64,000 bases of DNA from JAPLKB01 sp964429485 (GCA_964429485.1 CAYSBW010000005.1:11020-75019); one strand, 5' to 3'; shown: positions 1 through 8,926, counted from the first letter of the stretch. Program-made: numbers and translations. The notes: generated from the sequence alone by a model not told the origin.

Positions 1-739
1 TCTGTGTTTTATCCTGAAAACCTGGCACAGAAGCCTGTACTTTCAATTCATTGTATGCCTTATATTTCCGTATATCCGGAAGATGTTTTTCCGCAACGGA
101 AAACTTAACATATATAGGGATTATCTGGTTAATAACCGCAAGCTTTGTGTCGTTGTCCTTTACCATCATGCCTTCATTGACAATATATGCGCCGGTTCTA
201 CCGGCAAAAGGGGCGCGTATGTAGCAAAAATCCACATTAGTCCGGGCATTGTCCATATCAGCTTTATCTGCGTTAACAATCGCTTCCTGAGTAGCTGCAA
301 GTGTTTGTTTACTCTCAAAGTCAGATTTTGAAACAGCGCCTTTCTCCAGGAGGAAGGCATACCGTTTTGCCTCAGCCTTGTTATATTTCAATTGGGCCAT
401 ATCCTGCGCGAGCTTGGCTTCGGCGGCCTTAAGTTTTTCTTTGAAGGGCGCGGCGTCCAATGTAAACATTAAATCGCCTTTACGAATATCCTGACCTTCC
501 TTGAAATGGATTTTTTGAAGCTGCCCCACCACACGAGAATAAACAGTAATGCTGTTATATGCTTCTACTGATCCGATTGCCTCGATTATTACAGGCATTG
601 TTTTCTGCACAGCCCTTCCTGCAAGAACAGGCACTACCTGTTCCACAGGCGGAGGTTGTTTCTTTTCGGATAAAACGAAATAAGCGGCAACAATCAAAAC
701 AATGACAATAATAATTATAGTGACTTTTTTGTTTTTCAT
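1..739 (-). CDS. RND-type efflux periplasmic adaptor (HlyD/AcrA family), C-terminus beyond window
   Basis: The frame is open from an ATG at 739 to the left edge, so about 246 residues are visible and the C-terminus is missing. Residues 7-23 form one hydrophobic anchor. A biotinyl-lipoyl half-domain follows around residues 70-96 (motif VGQLQKIHFKEGQDIRKGD), then a charged alpha-helical hairpin at about 97-168, and the second lipoyl half begins at about 170 with the family motif CYIRAPFAGRTG. This order is that of MdtA/AcrA-type membrane fusion proteins, which bridge an inner-membrane RND pump to TolC. The start codon overlaps the stop of the tolC-like gene as ATGA, so the two are translationally coupled. 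The pump itself should lie to the left of the window. Substrate cannot be told. Confidence 0.93.
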   Translation of the reverse strand, partial: MKNKKVTIIIIVIVLIVAAYFVLSEKKQPPPVEQVVPVLAGRAVQKTMPVIIEAIGSVEAYNSITVYSRVVGQLQKIHFKEGQDIRKGDLMFTLDAAPFKEKLKAAEAKLAQDMAQLKYNKAEAKRYAFLLEKGAVSKSDFESKQTLAATQEAIVNADKADMDNARTNVDFCYIRAPFAGRTGAYIVNEGMMVKDNDTKLAVINQIIPIYVKFSVAEKHLPDIRKYKAYNELKVQASVPGFQDKTQ

Positions 740-2040
740 TGTTGGTTTCCCATGGCTTTTTCAATATTTGCCTGAGCAATCTTGTAATCATACAATGCGC
801 CTACATTTGAAAGCTTTGCCTGACTATACGATACGGTTGCATCCGTAACCTCAAGAGGGTCTGCAAGCCCGGCGCTGTATCTAAGATTTGCAAGCTCAAG
901 ATTTTCCGTTGCCTGTTTAACCTGCACTTCGGTGTTGGCTATCGCATCTTTAGCTTTAATAAGATTTAAATATGACTGCTTCACATCAAGTAATATATCG
1001 AGTCGCTTAGAGTTGATATATGCCTCGATGGATCTCATTTTTGCAATTGATTCCTCAACTTTGCTTCTGGTCAGATTGCCTTCGAAAACATTTAAGGACA
1101 TGACAATACCAGCGTTCCACCCCTGTCCCAATGGATATTCGCTTCCTATGAAGTTGTATCCGGCCTTTCCGTTTATGCTTGGCAAATAATCCTTTTTTGC
1201 ACGTTCGGCTGTCATTGAAGCAGCGTCCCTCTGTGCTATAAGTGATTTAAGATCAGATCTGTTTTTGTATGCACGGTTTAATGCATCTTCGAGGGAAATA
1301 TTGTACTCTGAAAAGGATAGGTTATCTTTTATACTGTAATCCGTAGTTTCATCAATACCCATAGCGTTATTCAGATTGACCTGAGCAATTTTAAAATCAT
1401 TCTCAGCACCAATCAGTTTGAGTTCGGCATTGCTTAAATCCAGTTCAGCCTTTGTTACATCATATTTAGGTTTTTTGCCTGATGTAAAAAATGTTTTTGC
1501 CTGCTCAAGGTGGAGTTTGTATTGGGCTACTGCCTCAAGGTTTACAACCCTTGCCCTTGTTGCTCTTAACAATTCATAGTATGCTGATTTTACGTTTTTA
1601 TATACGGTAATCGTTGTGTTGTCGAGATCTAATTTTGACGATTCCATGTCAAACTTCTTCGCCTTTACGTCTGACGGAGTTCTTCCAAAATCGTAGATCA
1701 TCTGACTAAGTGACGCGGTCGCATTATTTTGATTAAACGCATTATAGGGGTATGTACCTGTAAAATAAGGGTCATTTGTCTTGTATTCTGCGAAATTTCT
1801 TGTAACACTTGCAGATACATCGATCTTCGGGTAGTATGTTGAACGCGCCTGAGCAAGCAACGCTTCCTTTTGCATGACAGCATATTTATCGCGCATGAGT
1901 GCAGGTTGCATTTTTATTGCTATGGATATGCACCTCGCCATGTCCAATTGTTCGCCATTTTTAATAAGTGACCCGTCTGCGTATATAGAAAAAGGTATGC
2001 TAAAAAGAAGAATGATCCAGAATATATTGGTTTTACTCAT
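736..2040 (-). CDS. TolC-family outer membrane efflux protein
   Basis: This 434-residue protein starts with a Sec signal peptide (hydrophobic core at residues 5-18, probable cleavage near IYA-DG, residues 21-22). The mature part holds two long helical outer-membrane-efflux repeats, roughly residues 30-235 and 250-430, rich in QA..NL..A..Y..G patterns typical of TolC channels. The second repeat ends with LELANLRYSAGLADPLEV, a hallmark of the family. It would form the trimeric outer-membrane exit duct for the adaptor encoded immediately downstream. Its stop overlaps the adaptor start. No Shine-Dalgarno sequence is visible before the ATG, and the best promoter lies only a few bases upstream, so translation may be near-leaderless. 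Confidence 0.93.
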   Translation of the reverse strand: MSKTNIFWIILLFSIPFSIYADGSLIKNGEQLDMARCISIAIKMQPALMRDKYAVMQKEALLAQARSTYYPKIDVSASVTRNFAEYKTNDPYFTGTYPYNAFNQNNATASLSQMIYDFGRTPSDVKAKKFDMESSKLDLDNTTITVYKNVKSAYYELLRATRARVVNLEAVAQYKLHLEQAKTFFTSGKKPKYDVTKAELDLSNAELKLIGAENDFKIAQVNLNNAMGIDETTDYSIKDNLSFSEYNISLEDALNRAYKNRSDLKSLIAQRDAASMTAERAKKDYLPSINGKAGYNFIGSEYPLGQGWNAGIVMSLNVFEGNLTRSKVEESIAKMRSIEAYINSKRLDILLDVKQSYLNLIKAKDAIANTEVQVKQATENLELANLRYSAGLADPLEVTDATVSYSQAKLSNVGALYDYKIAQANIEKAMGNQQ

Positions 2041-2043
2041 AGT

Positions 2044-2058
2044 AAGATTTTCAATCTT
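2044..2058. repeat. Inverted repeat overlapping the tolC promoter
   Basis: AAGATT-TTC-AATCTT is a perfect 6-bp inverted repeat with a 3-nt spacer. It covers the -10 element and the predicted start site of the tolC-like gene, a position suited to a repressor site or to a 5' hairpin. No regulator is assigned. Confidence 0.35.
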
Positions 2059-2082
2059 ATTTTAATGAAGTAATTTTGTCAA
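2054..2082 (-). promoter_or_regulatory. Sigma-70 type promoter of tolC-adaptor operon
   Basis: Read on the minus strand: TTGACA at 2082-2077, 17-nt spacer, TAAGAT at 2059-2054. The -35 is consensus and the -10 matches at 5 of 6 positions. Transcription would start near 2047, only about 7 nt ahead of the ATG at 2040. Confidence 0.6.
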
Positions 2083-2125
2083 GGTAAAGATGTGATATAA
2101 ATCGCTGGTCAGGATAAAACACAGA

Positions 2126-2797
2126 CTAAAGAGATGTGCGCGGAAGATTTATTGTGTAACGTCTTTTCCGGGCGCTGATAATGCCTTTTTGAGTAAGGCT
2201 TTTCAACATCCTTGAGACAGTTTCACGTGAACACCCGCATGAATTTGCTATCTCGATCTGGGTCGGGCCGTTTTCTATTATCAGATAATTTTTTATTTTA
2301 ATACCGGTTTTTTCACCAATCTCAGTGAGATATCTCAGGATTCTCCCTTCAACACTTAAAAAGGCAAATCCTCTGATCCGTTCATCTGCAGCCCTTAGTC
2401 TTTTCGACAGTGTTTTTAGTACACTTATAGCTATTGCGGGGTTTTCCATAAAAAGTTTTAAAAGGTCAATTTTCTTAATAACTAAAAATTCTGAATCCTC
2501 AATGGTTATGATGTTCGCAGACCTTGGCAAGTCATCAATTATGGAAAGTTCGCCGAAAAAACCATCTTTTCCTATAATGTCAAGAATATATTCTCTGCCT
2601 TCGTCGTCGTAAAGCGATACCTTAATCCTGCCGTTTATAATAATATAAAGAGCATCCCCTTCATCCCCTTCCTGAAAAACCATATAACCTTTCGGATAAT
2701 GTTTAAGCGTTGTTATCCTGGAGATTTCCGCTATCTCATTGTATTCTAATGCTGAGAAGAGATTGACATTTTTTATATTATCGATATATTGCTTCAT
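2126..2797 (-). CDS. Crp/Fnr-family transcriptional regulator
   Basis: The 223-residue protein has an N-terminal cyclic-nucleotide-binding-type beta-roll at about residues 18-115 (motifs EGDEGDALYIIINGRIKVS and GELSIIDDLPRSANI), a dimerisation helix at 115-145, and a C-terminal winged helix at about 160-215 whose recognition helix reads CGCSRETVSRML. No N-terminal cysteine cluster of the FNR type is seen, so it is not an iron-sulphur oxygen sensor; the ligand is unknown. It is the last gene of the pgpA-recA-alaS operon and its ATG overlaps the alaS stop by 4 nt. Being coupled to recA and alaS is unusual for a Crp-type regulator. Confidence 0.92.
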   Translation of the reverse strand: MKQYIDNIKNVNLFSALEYNEIAEISRITTLKHYPKGYMVFQEGDEGDALYIIINGRIKVSLYDDEGREYILDIIGKDGFFGELSIIDDLPRSANIITIEDSEFLVIKKIDLLKLFMENPAIAISVLKTLSKRLRAADERIRGFAFLSVEGRILRYLTEIGEKTGIKIKNYLIIENGPTQIEIANSCGCSRETVSRMLKSLTQKGIISARKRRYTINLPRTSL

Positions 2798-5424
2798 AAG
2801 TGGCTATTCAATATTATCTCGATATCTTTTATTGCCTCTGTAAGTACTTCCGAAGGAACCCCGCCCTGTGCGATTTGAGGGCTTCCCCCACCCCTTCCTT
2901 TATATTTTTCTGAAATCTTTTTAACAATCCTGCCTGCATTGTAACTATTCTGAATTTCCTTGCTTACTGCAACAACAAACATTCCCTTGGTTTCATCTTT
3001 TGTTCCAACCAGGGCAATGCAGTTTTTTGTCTTACTCCTTATTATATCTGTCATTTTCCTCAGGTCATCCGCTTTTGTATTTTCAACAAATATTGATACA
3101 ATCTTCACGCCGTCTTTTTCTATAGCCTTTTTTAAGGCATTGTCAATTCTGTAGGTAATGATCTCATTTTTAAGATTTTCTATTTCCTTTTCTTTATTCC
3201 GCAGATCTTCAATAATAGCCTCGACTCTTTCCAGAACTTTTGAAGTTTCAATATTGGATACCGCAGCAATTGAATTTATTATATGTTTTCTTTCCCTGTT
3301 GAGCTTAACTGCTCCTTCACCGGTAACAGCTTCTATTCTTCTTACGCCGGATGCAAGTGATCCCTCGCTTATAATGGAAAAGCTGCCAATTTCTCCTGTA
3401 TTTTTTACATGGGTACCACCGCAAAGTTCTTTGCTGAAATCGTCTATTTTTACAACCCGCACTGTTTCACCGTATTTTTCTTCAAACAGGGCTGTTGCAC
3501 CTTCCCTGATAGCATCATCACGGGTTTTTATATCTGTGATAACTTCTATGCATTCCATTATTTTTTTGTTTGCAATATTTTCAACTTCTGCAATTTCTTC
3601 ATCGCTGATAGGCTGAAAATGTGTAAAATCGAAGCGCAATCTGTCCTGGGTTACCAGTGAACCGGACTGTTTTACATGTGTTCCGAGGATCTGACGCAGA
3701 GCATATTGGAGAAGATGAGTGGCAGTATGGTTTCTTGCCACAGATTTGCGTCTTTTTCTATCAACAGACGAAAGGGCTTTATCTCCAGTCCTGAGAGTTC
3801 CTTCTTCAACTGTAACTCTGTGTGAAAAGAGATCTTCCTTTATTTTTTCAACGTTAATAACCTTTGCTTTTCCAGCCGGGGTTTCAATAATTCCACCATC
3901 CTCAACCTGACCACCGCTCCGGGCGTAAAAAGGTGTTATATCAAAAAAAAGTCTCCCTTCTTCTCCTTTGTCGAGACTTTCAACTACACCCTGCCCTTTT
4001 ACAATTTTTAAGATTGTGCTTTTTGCTTCCAGATCTTCATATCCCACAAAGATATTTTTTGTGTCTGCTTTTAATATTGCAGCATACCCTTCATCAAGGA
4101 TTTCACCTTTCATTTTTGATGAAGATTTTGACCTTTGTTTTTGTTCCTCCAGAGCCTCTGTAAAACCCTTCATGTCTACGGACAGGCCGTCTTCTTCTGC
4201 CATTTCCCTGGTAATATCAAGGGGAAATCCATGTGTGTCATAGAGCTTGTAAACAAGATCACCAGGCAGGGTGTATTTACCCTTTGATTTTATCTCATCG
4301 GCAATTTCTTCATATATTTTAAGGCCTATGCTTAGAGTTTCAATGAATCTTTCTTCCTCGCCTTTGAGAACTCTTACAATATAGGGATGATTACTTTTAA
4401 TTTCAGGATAAACATCTTCCATAATGTCCACAACAGAAGCAGAGACTTTGTAGAGAAATTCTTTTTCTATACCTATTCTTTTACCGTATCTCAGTGCCCG
4501 GCGTATAATTCTCCTCAATACATAACCCCTGCCTTCTTTTGAAGGAAGAACCCCGTCATTTATAATAAAGGTTGCCCCCCTGACATGGTCTGCTATGACT
4601 CTCATGGCAATATCGGTGTTTTTATCGTTTCCGTATGTATGTCCTGCAATATCACCTATTTTTCCAAGCACAGGCTGGAACAGATCTGTTTCATAATTTC
4701 CTGTTTTGCCCTGGAGAATAGAACAGATCCTTTCAAGACCCATTCCGGTATCTATGGAGGGACGGGGCAATTTTGTCATTGCTCCGTCTTTTGATCTGTC
4801 AAATTCCATGAATACAAGATTCCAGATTTCAAGATATCTGTCGCAGTCACAGCCTGGCTTACACGAAGGTTTTCCACACCCCGTGCCTTCACCCATATCA
4901 TAGAGTATTTCCGAACAGGGACCGCATGGACCTTCATCTCCCATGGACCAGAAATTGTCTTTCTCGCCAAGTCTGACAATCCTGTCCTCTCTGACCCCTG
5001 TTTCCTTCCAGATATTTGCCGCATCTTCATCCTTTTCATATATGGTGATCCACATCCTGTTTTCGTCGAGCTCAAGAACATCCTTTAAAAATTCCCATGC
5101 ATAAGCGATGGCTTCTTTTTTAAAATAATTTCCAAAGGAAAAGTTGCCGAGCATCTCGAAAAAAGTGTGATGTCTCAATGTTTTTCCAACGTTCTCAAGA
5201 TCGTTATGTTTGCCTCCCGCCCTCACGCATTTTTGGCAGGAAGTTGCGGTGCTGTAGGGTCGTTGTTCAATGCCGAGAAAAGTGTTTTTGAACTGTACCA
5301 TTCCGGCATTAACAAAAAGGAGAGTAGGGTCCTTGTCCGGGACCAGAGAGGAGCTTGGGACTATATTATGCCCCTTTGATGAAAAATAATTCAAAAATAT
5401 CTTACGTATCTCTTTTGATGTCAC
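2794..5424 (-). CDS. alaS: Alanyl-tRNA synthetase
   Basis: At 876 residues this is a full-length AlaRS. It contains the class II catalytic core at about residues 1-245 (FLNYFSSKGHNIVPSSSLVP near the N-terminus, then FVNAGMVQFKN), the tRNA-recognition helical domain, and the editing domain with the zinc ligands HTATH near residue 565 and CGGTH near residue 668. The C-terminal DHHA1 domain ends with GRGGGSPQIAQGG. It charges tRNA-Ala and clears misacylated Ser and Gly. It overlaps recA upstream and the crp-type gene downstream by 4 nt each. The recA-alaS neighbourhood is common in bacteria, though recX, often found between them, is absent here. Confidence 0.98.
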   Translation of the reverse strand: MTSKEIRKIFLNYFSSKGHNIVPSSSLVPDKDPTLLFVNAGMVQFKNTFLGIEQRPYSTATSCQKCVRAGGKHNDLENVGKTLRHHTFFEMLGNFSFGNYFKKEAIAYAWEFLKDVLELDENRMWITIYEKDEDAANIWKETGVREDRIVRLGEKDNFWSMGDEGPCGPCSEILYDMGEGTGCGKPSCKPGCDCDRYLEIWNLVFMEFDRSKDGAMTKLPRPSIDTGMGLERICSILQGKTGNYETDLFQPVLGKIGDIAGHTYGNDKNTDIAMRVIADHVRGATFIINDGVLPSKEGRGYVLRRIIRRALRYGKRIGIEKEFLYKVSASVVDIMEDVYPEIKSNHPYIVRVLKGEEERFIETLSIGLKIYEEIADEIKSKGKYTLPGDLVYKLYDTHGFPLDITREMAEEDGLSVDMKGFTEALEEQKQRSKSSSKMKGEILDEGYAAILKADTKNIFVGYEDLEAKSTILKIVKGQGVVESLDKGEEGRLFFDITPFYARSGGQVEDGGIIETPAGKAKVINVEKIKEDLFSHRVTVEEGTLRTGDKALSSVDRKRRKSVARNHTATHLLQYALRQILGTHVKQSGSLVTQDRLRFDFTHFQPISDEEIAEVENIANKKIMECIEVITDIKTRDDAIREGATALFEEKYGETVRVVKIDDFSKELCGGTHVKNTGEIGSFSIISEGSLASGVRRIEAVTGEGAVKLNRERKHIINSIAAVSNIETSKVLERVEAIIEDLRNKEKEIENLKNEIITYRIDNALKKAIEKDGVKIVSIFVENTKADDLRKMTDIIRSKTKNCIALVGTKDETKGMFVVAVSKEIQNSYNAGRIVKKISEKYKGRGGGSPQIAQGGVPSEVLTEAIKDIEIILNSHL

Positions 5425-6431
5425 TTGTCACCTTTCTTTTTTAATTCGTAATATGCAGTTATCTTTTCGTAAATCTCGTTAGCTGCATCTTCATGTTTTT
5501 TCAGGTAATCTTTGGCATTTTCTCTGCCTTGTCCGATGCGTATATCCCCGTATGAATACCAGGTGCCGCTTTTTTCAACAATGCCTGCATCAACGCCAAG
5601 GTCAATCAAATCGCCTTCTTTTGATATACCAACTCCAAATATGATATCAAATTCTGCTTCTTTAAATGGTGGTGCAACCTTATTTTTTACAACTTTTACC
5701 CTTGTCCTGTTTCCTACAACATCCTGGCCATCCTTGATGGAGGCTATTCTCCTGATATCAAGTCTTACAGAGGAATAAAATTTCAGCGCATTCCCCCCCG
5801 TAGTGGTCTCAGGATTTCCAAACATTATACCTATTTTCTGCCTGATCTGGTTTATAAAAATAACAGTGGTCATTGATTTGCTGATTGTTGATGTCAATTT
5901 CCTCAATGCCTGTGACATAAGCCTTGCCTGCAAACCCATATGGGCATCACCCATATCCCCTTCAATTTCTGCTCTTGGTACGAGTGCTGCCACAGAGTCA
6001 ACCACAACGATGTCTACGCCACCGCTCCTTACGAGAATTTCTGTAATTTCAAGAGCTTGTTCACCGGTATCAGGTTGAGAAATAAGGAGTTCATCTGTTT
6101 TAACGCCGATTTTGTTTGCATAGCTTATATCAAGGGCATGTTCAGCGTCTATAAATGCGGCAGTTCCGCCAATTTTCTGGATTTCTCCAACGACCTGAAG
6201 CGCCAGCGTTGTTTTACCCGATGCTTCAGGACCGAAAATCTCAATAACTCTTCCTCTTGGCAGGCCGCCTACGCCAAGAGCAATATCCAGTGCTATAGAA
6301 CCTGTGGGTATAACAGGTATAACCTCTATGGGTTTTTCTCCGAGCTTCATGATGGAGCCTTTTCCGAAAAGTTTTTCTATATGGGATACAGCCATATCTA
6401 TTGCCTTTGTCCTGTTTTCCTCTTCTTTCAC
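5421..6431 (-). CDS. recA: Recombinase RecA
   Basis: The 336-residue protein carries the Walker A motif GPEASGKTT at residues 67-75, the Walker B stretch VDIVVVDSVAALVP near 140-153, and the L2 DNA-binding loop region with NQIRQKIG and ETTTGGNALKFY. RecA forms filaments on single-stranded DNA, drives strand exchange and stimulates LexA-type autocleavage. The C-terminal tail is short and lysine/aspartate rich. The start ATG overlaps the end of the thpR gene, so expression depends on the upstream pgpA promoter unless an internal one exists. I saw no obvious LexA operator next to the pgpA promoter, but the operator sequence of this lineage is not known to me. Confidence 0.99.
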   Translation of the reverse strand: MKEEENRTKAIDMAVSHIEKLFGKGSIMKLGEKPIEVIPVIPTGSIALDIALGVGGLPRGRVIEIFGPEASGKTTLALQVVGEIQKIGGTAAFIDAEHALDISYANKIGVKTDELLISQPDTGEQALEITEILVRSGGVDIVVVDSVAALVPRAEIEGDMGDAHMGLQARLMSQALRKLTSTISKSMTTVIFINQIRQKIGIMFGNPETTTGGNALKFYSSVRLDIRRIASIKDGQDVVGNRTRVKVVKNKVAPPFKEAEFDIIFGVGISKEGDLIDLGVDAGIVEKSGTWYSYGDIRIGQGRENAKDYLKKHEDAANEIYEKITAYYELKKKGDK

Positions 6432-7057
6432 CTTATTATACCTCCCCTTGTTACTGATAGACTTTTATCCCTGTTATAAGTGACATGGCCATCTTTGTAG
6501 TGCAATTTTTCTTTGCCTTTTAATTTTAAGTTCCATACCGGAGTATAAAGAGCACCTTCACGCCTAAGTATGCTTTTAAAAAGTGTTATAGAGCCCGCAG
6601 TAAAATCTTTCCTTTCTATGTCCTTAAACGCCTTGCCATGGACAGATCCGGGTATTTTCATCCTTCCCAGCGTGATATGAGGCGTGAAGGATCTTGTTTC
6701 TCTTTTGAAGCCTGAATAAGAGAGGCTTTCATCTATATCATTGTATATGTTTTTTATGTTGTCAACTCCATTTTCCAATGTAGTTATAATAACCCTGGCT
6801 TTTCTTTTATCAGGAAAAGCATCGATATCTTTTGTTGTTACATCAAAAGGTGTGTATCTGTTTTCGATATAAGATATTGATTCCCAAATCTGCGATATTT
6901 TTTTATCCTCTATTTCTCCGAGAAATTTAAGTGTTATGTGCAGACCTGTCTTGTCGACCCAGTTAACTCCGTCAATGTGTAATGCCATAAGATTAGTTAT
7001 ATTTTTTAAATATTCCTTAATTTCATCGATAATCTCAATTGCTAGAAATGCTCTCAT
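6428..7057 (-). CDS. thpR: RNA 2',3'-cyclic phosphodiesterase (2'-5' RNA ligase family)
   Basis: The 209-residue protein shows the two HxTx catalytic motifs of the 2H phosphoesterase superfamily, HITL at residues 40-43 and HITL at 127-130, in the usual contexts GLHITLKFLGE and FTPHITLGRM. The start MRAFLAIEI is typical for the family. ThpR/LigT opens 2',3'-cyclic phosphates on RNA ends and can run a reverse 2'-5' ligation. About 30 residues after the domain are lysine rich and unassigned. It sits between pncC and recA with 4-nt overlaps on both sides. Confidence 0.95.
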   Translation of the reverse strand: MRAFLAIEIIDEIKEYLKNITNLMALHIDGVNWVDKTGLHITLKFLGEIEDKKISQIWESISYIENRYTPFDVTTKDIDAFPDKRKARVIITTLENGVDNIKNIYNDIDESLSYSGFKRETRSFTPHITLGRMKIPGSVHGKAFKDIERKDFTAGSITLFKSILRREGALYTPVWNLKLKGKEKLHYKDGHVTYNRDKSLSVTRGGIIR

Positions 7058-7536
7058 GAGAGTCTGCCTTCGATATAATCAAGAATGAAAGTTAAAGCAG
7101 CATCGGAAGTTTGTCTCTTTATTTCCTCTCTATCTCCCTTGAATGAAAAATGACGTACAAAATTTCCTATTTTGCATGAAAGTCCAATATAGACAGTTCC
7201 AACAGGTTTTTGAATAGTGCCGCCAGAAGGACCAGCAATGCCTGTTACAGAGAGGCTTAAATCTACATCCGTTACTTTTCGGGCTCCTTCTGCCATTAAT
7301 TCTGCGACTTCATGGCTTACAGCCCCTTTTTGTGCAATAATATCTTCCGGAACAGCAAGAAAAATAGTTTTTGCCCTGTTGCTGTATGTTATGAAACCAG
7401 CTTCAAAGTATTCTGATGAGCCGCTTATATTCGTTATTCTGTTTGCTATTAGTCCTCCTGTGCAGGATTCGGCAGTGGCAATTTTCAGATTGTTCTGTTT
7501 TAAAAGAACTCCTGTTTTTTCTTCAAGTGTTACCAT
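7054..7536 (-). CDS. pncC: Nicotinamide-nucleotide amidase (CinA C-terminal domain protein)
   Basis: This 160-residue protein is a stand-alone CinA C-terminal domain. Visible signatures are TAESCTGGLI at residues 21-30, FITYSNRAK at 48-56 and SVTGIAGPSGG near 97-107, which make up the active site of NMN deamidases. It converts nicotinamide mononucleotide to nicotinate mononucleotide for NAD recycling. The N-terminal MoCF/COG1058 domain of full CinA is absent, as in E. coli PncC. Its link to recA is old: cinA-recA pairs occur in many bacteria. Its stop overlaps the thpR start. Confidence 0.94.
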   Translation of the reverse strand: MVTLEEKTGVLLKQNNLKIATAESCTGGLIANRITNISGSSEYFEAGFITYSNRAKTIFLAVPEDIIAQKGAVSHEVAELMAEGARKVTDVDLSLSVTGIAGPSGGTIQKPVGTVYIGLSCKIGNFVRHFSFKGDREEIKRQTSDAALTFILDYIEGRLS

Positions 7537-7564
7537 GTTTTCCTTTGTATTTTAAAATTGTCTT

Positions 7565-8065
7565 TTATTTTTTTAATATTGCATATCCCAGACATATAAC
7601 CATATTTGCGAAAATGCCTGCAAGAACATCATCAGCGACAACGCCGTACCCTTTTTTAAAGCGCTCAACTTGTTTTACAGGATAGCATTTTATTATATCA
7701 AAAAACCTGAAGAGAATGAAACCAGTTATTATGTTTAGCAAATTAGCCTCATGCCCCGCCATTGTGACAGACATTCCCGCAAGTTCATCTATTACTATAT
7801 AGGAAGGATCATCGTCGTGGTATTCCAAAATATTTATGCATAAAATTGAAACGGGAATCAGGCAGCAAAGAAAGATCATATTTATAAAAAAAGAACTGAA
7901 AGGGAAAAAGTAGAGGATAAAACATCCGAGAATTGATGCATATGTGCCTGGTGCACCAGGTAGGTAACCGACAAATCCACAGGTAACAATAAAAAGAAGA
8001 AAATTGTTTACTCTTCCTGATGAAAACTGTTTGGGCAATAGTTTTTTATTATCAGTATTTTCCAA
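7565..8065 (-). CDS. pgpA: Phosphatidylglycerophosphatase A
   Basis: The 166-residue membrane protein has the PgpA signatures YLPGAPGTYASILG near residues 34-47, VIDELAGM near 89-96 and RFKKGYGVVADDVLAG near 138-153, with about four membrane segments. It dephosphorylates phosphatidylglycerophosphate to phosphatidylglycerol in the inner membrane. The start is a TTG at 8065, preceded by AGGAG with a rather long spacer; no ATG lies in the first 60 codons before conserved sequence begins, which supports the TTG. It is the first gene of the recA operon, 28 bp ahead of pncC. Confidence 0.93.
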   Translation of the reverse strand: MENTDNKKLLPKQFSSGRVNNFLLFIVTCGFVGYLPGAPGTYASILGCFILYFFPFSSFFINMIFLCCLIPVSILCINILEYHDDDPSYIVIDELAGMSVTMAGHEANLLNIITGFILFRFFDIIKCYPVKQVERFKKGYGVVADDVLAGIFANMVICLGYAILKK

Positions 8066-8094
8066 TTTGTTTTCTTTCTCCTGGAATTGGGATT

Positions 8095-8123
8095 ATTTTA
8101 ACAAAGAGAATGTCCAAAGTAAA
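8095..8123 (-). promoter_or_regulatory. Probable promoter of pgpA-pncC-thpR-recA-alaS-crp operon
   Basis: On the minus strand TTTACT (8123-8118) and TAAAAT (8100-8095) are separated by 17 nt. Each hexamer has two mismatches or fewer to consensus. Transcription would start near 8088, giving a short leader carrying the AGGAG site for the TTG start of pgpA. Confidence 0.5.
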
Positions 8124-8172
8124 CCAGGATTCTTTTTTTGGTTGAACTATTATTTATGTTGGGCTAATTTAA

Positions 8173-8883
8173 GTGCATATGTCCAAGGAAATTAATCCCG
8201 ACACCAGATATTCTTTCTGGTTTATTATCATTACAGTTATATTTACCACCTGTTTGATTACGTCCAACATTACCGCTGTCAAGCTGGTGAGCATATATGG
8301 TCTTGTCATGCCTGCTGCCATAATTATTTTCCCTGTAAGCTACATTTTTGGTGATGTGCTTACTGAGGTGTATGGTTATCAAAGAGCCAGAACCGTGATT
8401 TGGCTGGGTTTTTTATGCAACCTGTTTTCTGTAATAATCATCTGGCTGGGACAGACCATGCCTGCAGCTTCTTTCTGGGATGGACAGGCTGCCTATGAAC
8501 GCATCCTGGGTTATGTACCGCGATTGCTTATAGCTTCTTTCATAGCCTACCTTGTTGGTGAATTTGCAAATTCTTATGTCCTTGCAAAGATGAAATGTGC
8601 AACAAAAGGCAGATGGCTATGGGCAAGAACTATCGGTTCAACACTCGTGGGACAGGGTTTGGATTCACTGGTTTTTATAGTGCTCGCATTTGCAGGTACA
8701 ATACCTGCGTCAGGAATTGCGAGCGCCATTATAACCCAGTGGCTCATAAAGTCAGGATACGAGGTTTTATTAACACCGGTAACATACCGGGTCATTCTTT
8801 TCCTGAAAAACCGTGAAGGCATTGATTACTATGATTACAAAACACGGTTCAATCCTTTCCTGATTACAGATGTTCAAAAGTGA
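8173..8883 (+). CDS. Queuosine precursor transporter, YhhQ/VUT family
   Basis: The 236-residue integral membrane protein has about six hydrophobic segments and the family signatures LVSIYGLVMPAAIIIFPVSY and GDVLTEVYGY near residues 40-72, then SYVLAKMK and GQGLDSLVFI near 135-165. Members import preQ0/preQ1 for tRNA queuosine formation. Translation could start at GTG 8173 or at ATG 8179; neither has a strong ribosome-binding site. It is transcribed divergently from pgpA. I looked for a preQ1 riboswitch in the 107-bp upstream gap and did not recognise one. Confidence 0.9.
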   Translation: MHMSKEINPDTRYSFWFIIITVIFTTCLITSNITAVKLVSIYGLVMPAAIIIFPVSYIFGDVLTEVYGYQRARTVIWLGFLCNLFSVIIIWLGQTMPAASFWDGQAAYERILGYVPRLLIASFIAYLVGEFANSYVLAKMKCATKGRWLWARTIGSTLVGQGLDSLVFIVLAFAGTIPASGIASAIITQWLIKSGYEVLLTPVTYRVILFLKNREGIDYYDYKTRFNPFLITDVQK

Positions 8884-8901
8884 CAGGAGCTCCTCTGATA
8901 A

Positions 8902-8924
8902 AAAAACATAAGATCATTGTTTTT
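8902..8924. terminator. Weak AT-rich convergent hairpin
   Basis: AAAAACA (8902-8908) pairs with TGTTTTT (8918-8924) across a 9-nt loop between two convergent genes, so either strand ends in a U-rich run. The stem is AT-only except for one pair, so strength is doubtful. Confidence 0.3.
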
Positions 8925-8926
8925 AT

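Noticed and set aside
8066..8172. preQ1 riboswitch upstream of the queuosine-precursor transporter gene
   Set aside because: No short pseudoknot with the A-rich tail and C-rich loop of the preQ1 aptamers could be found.
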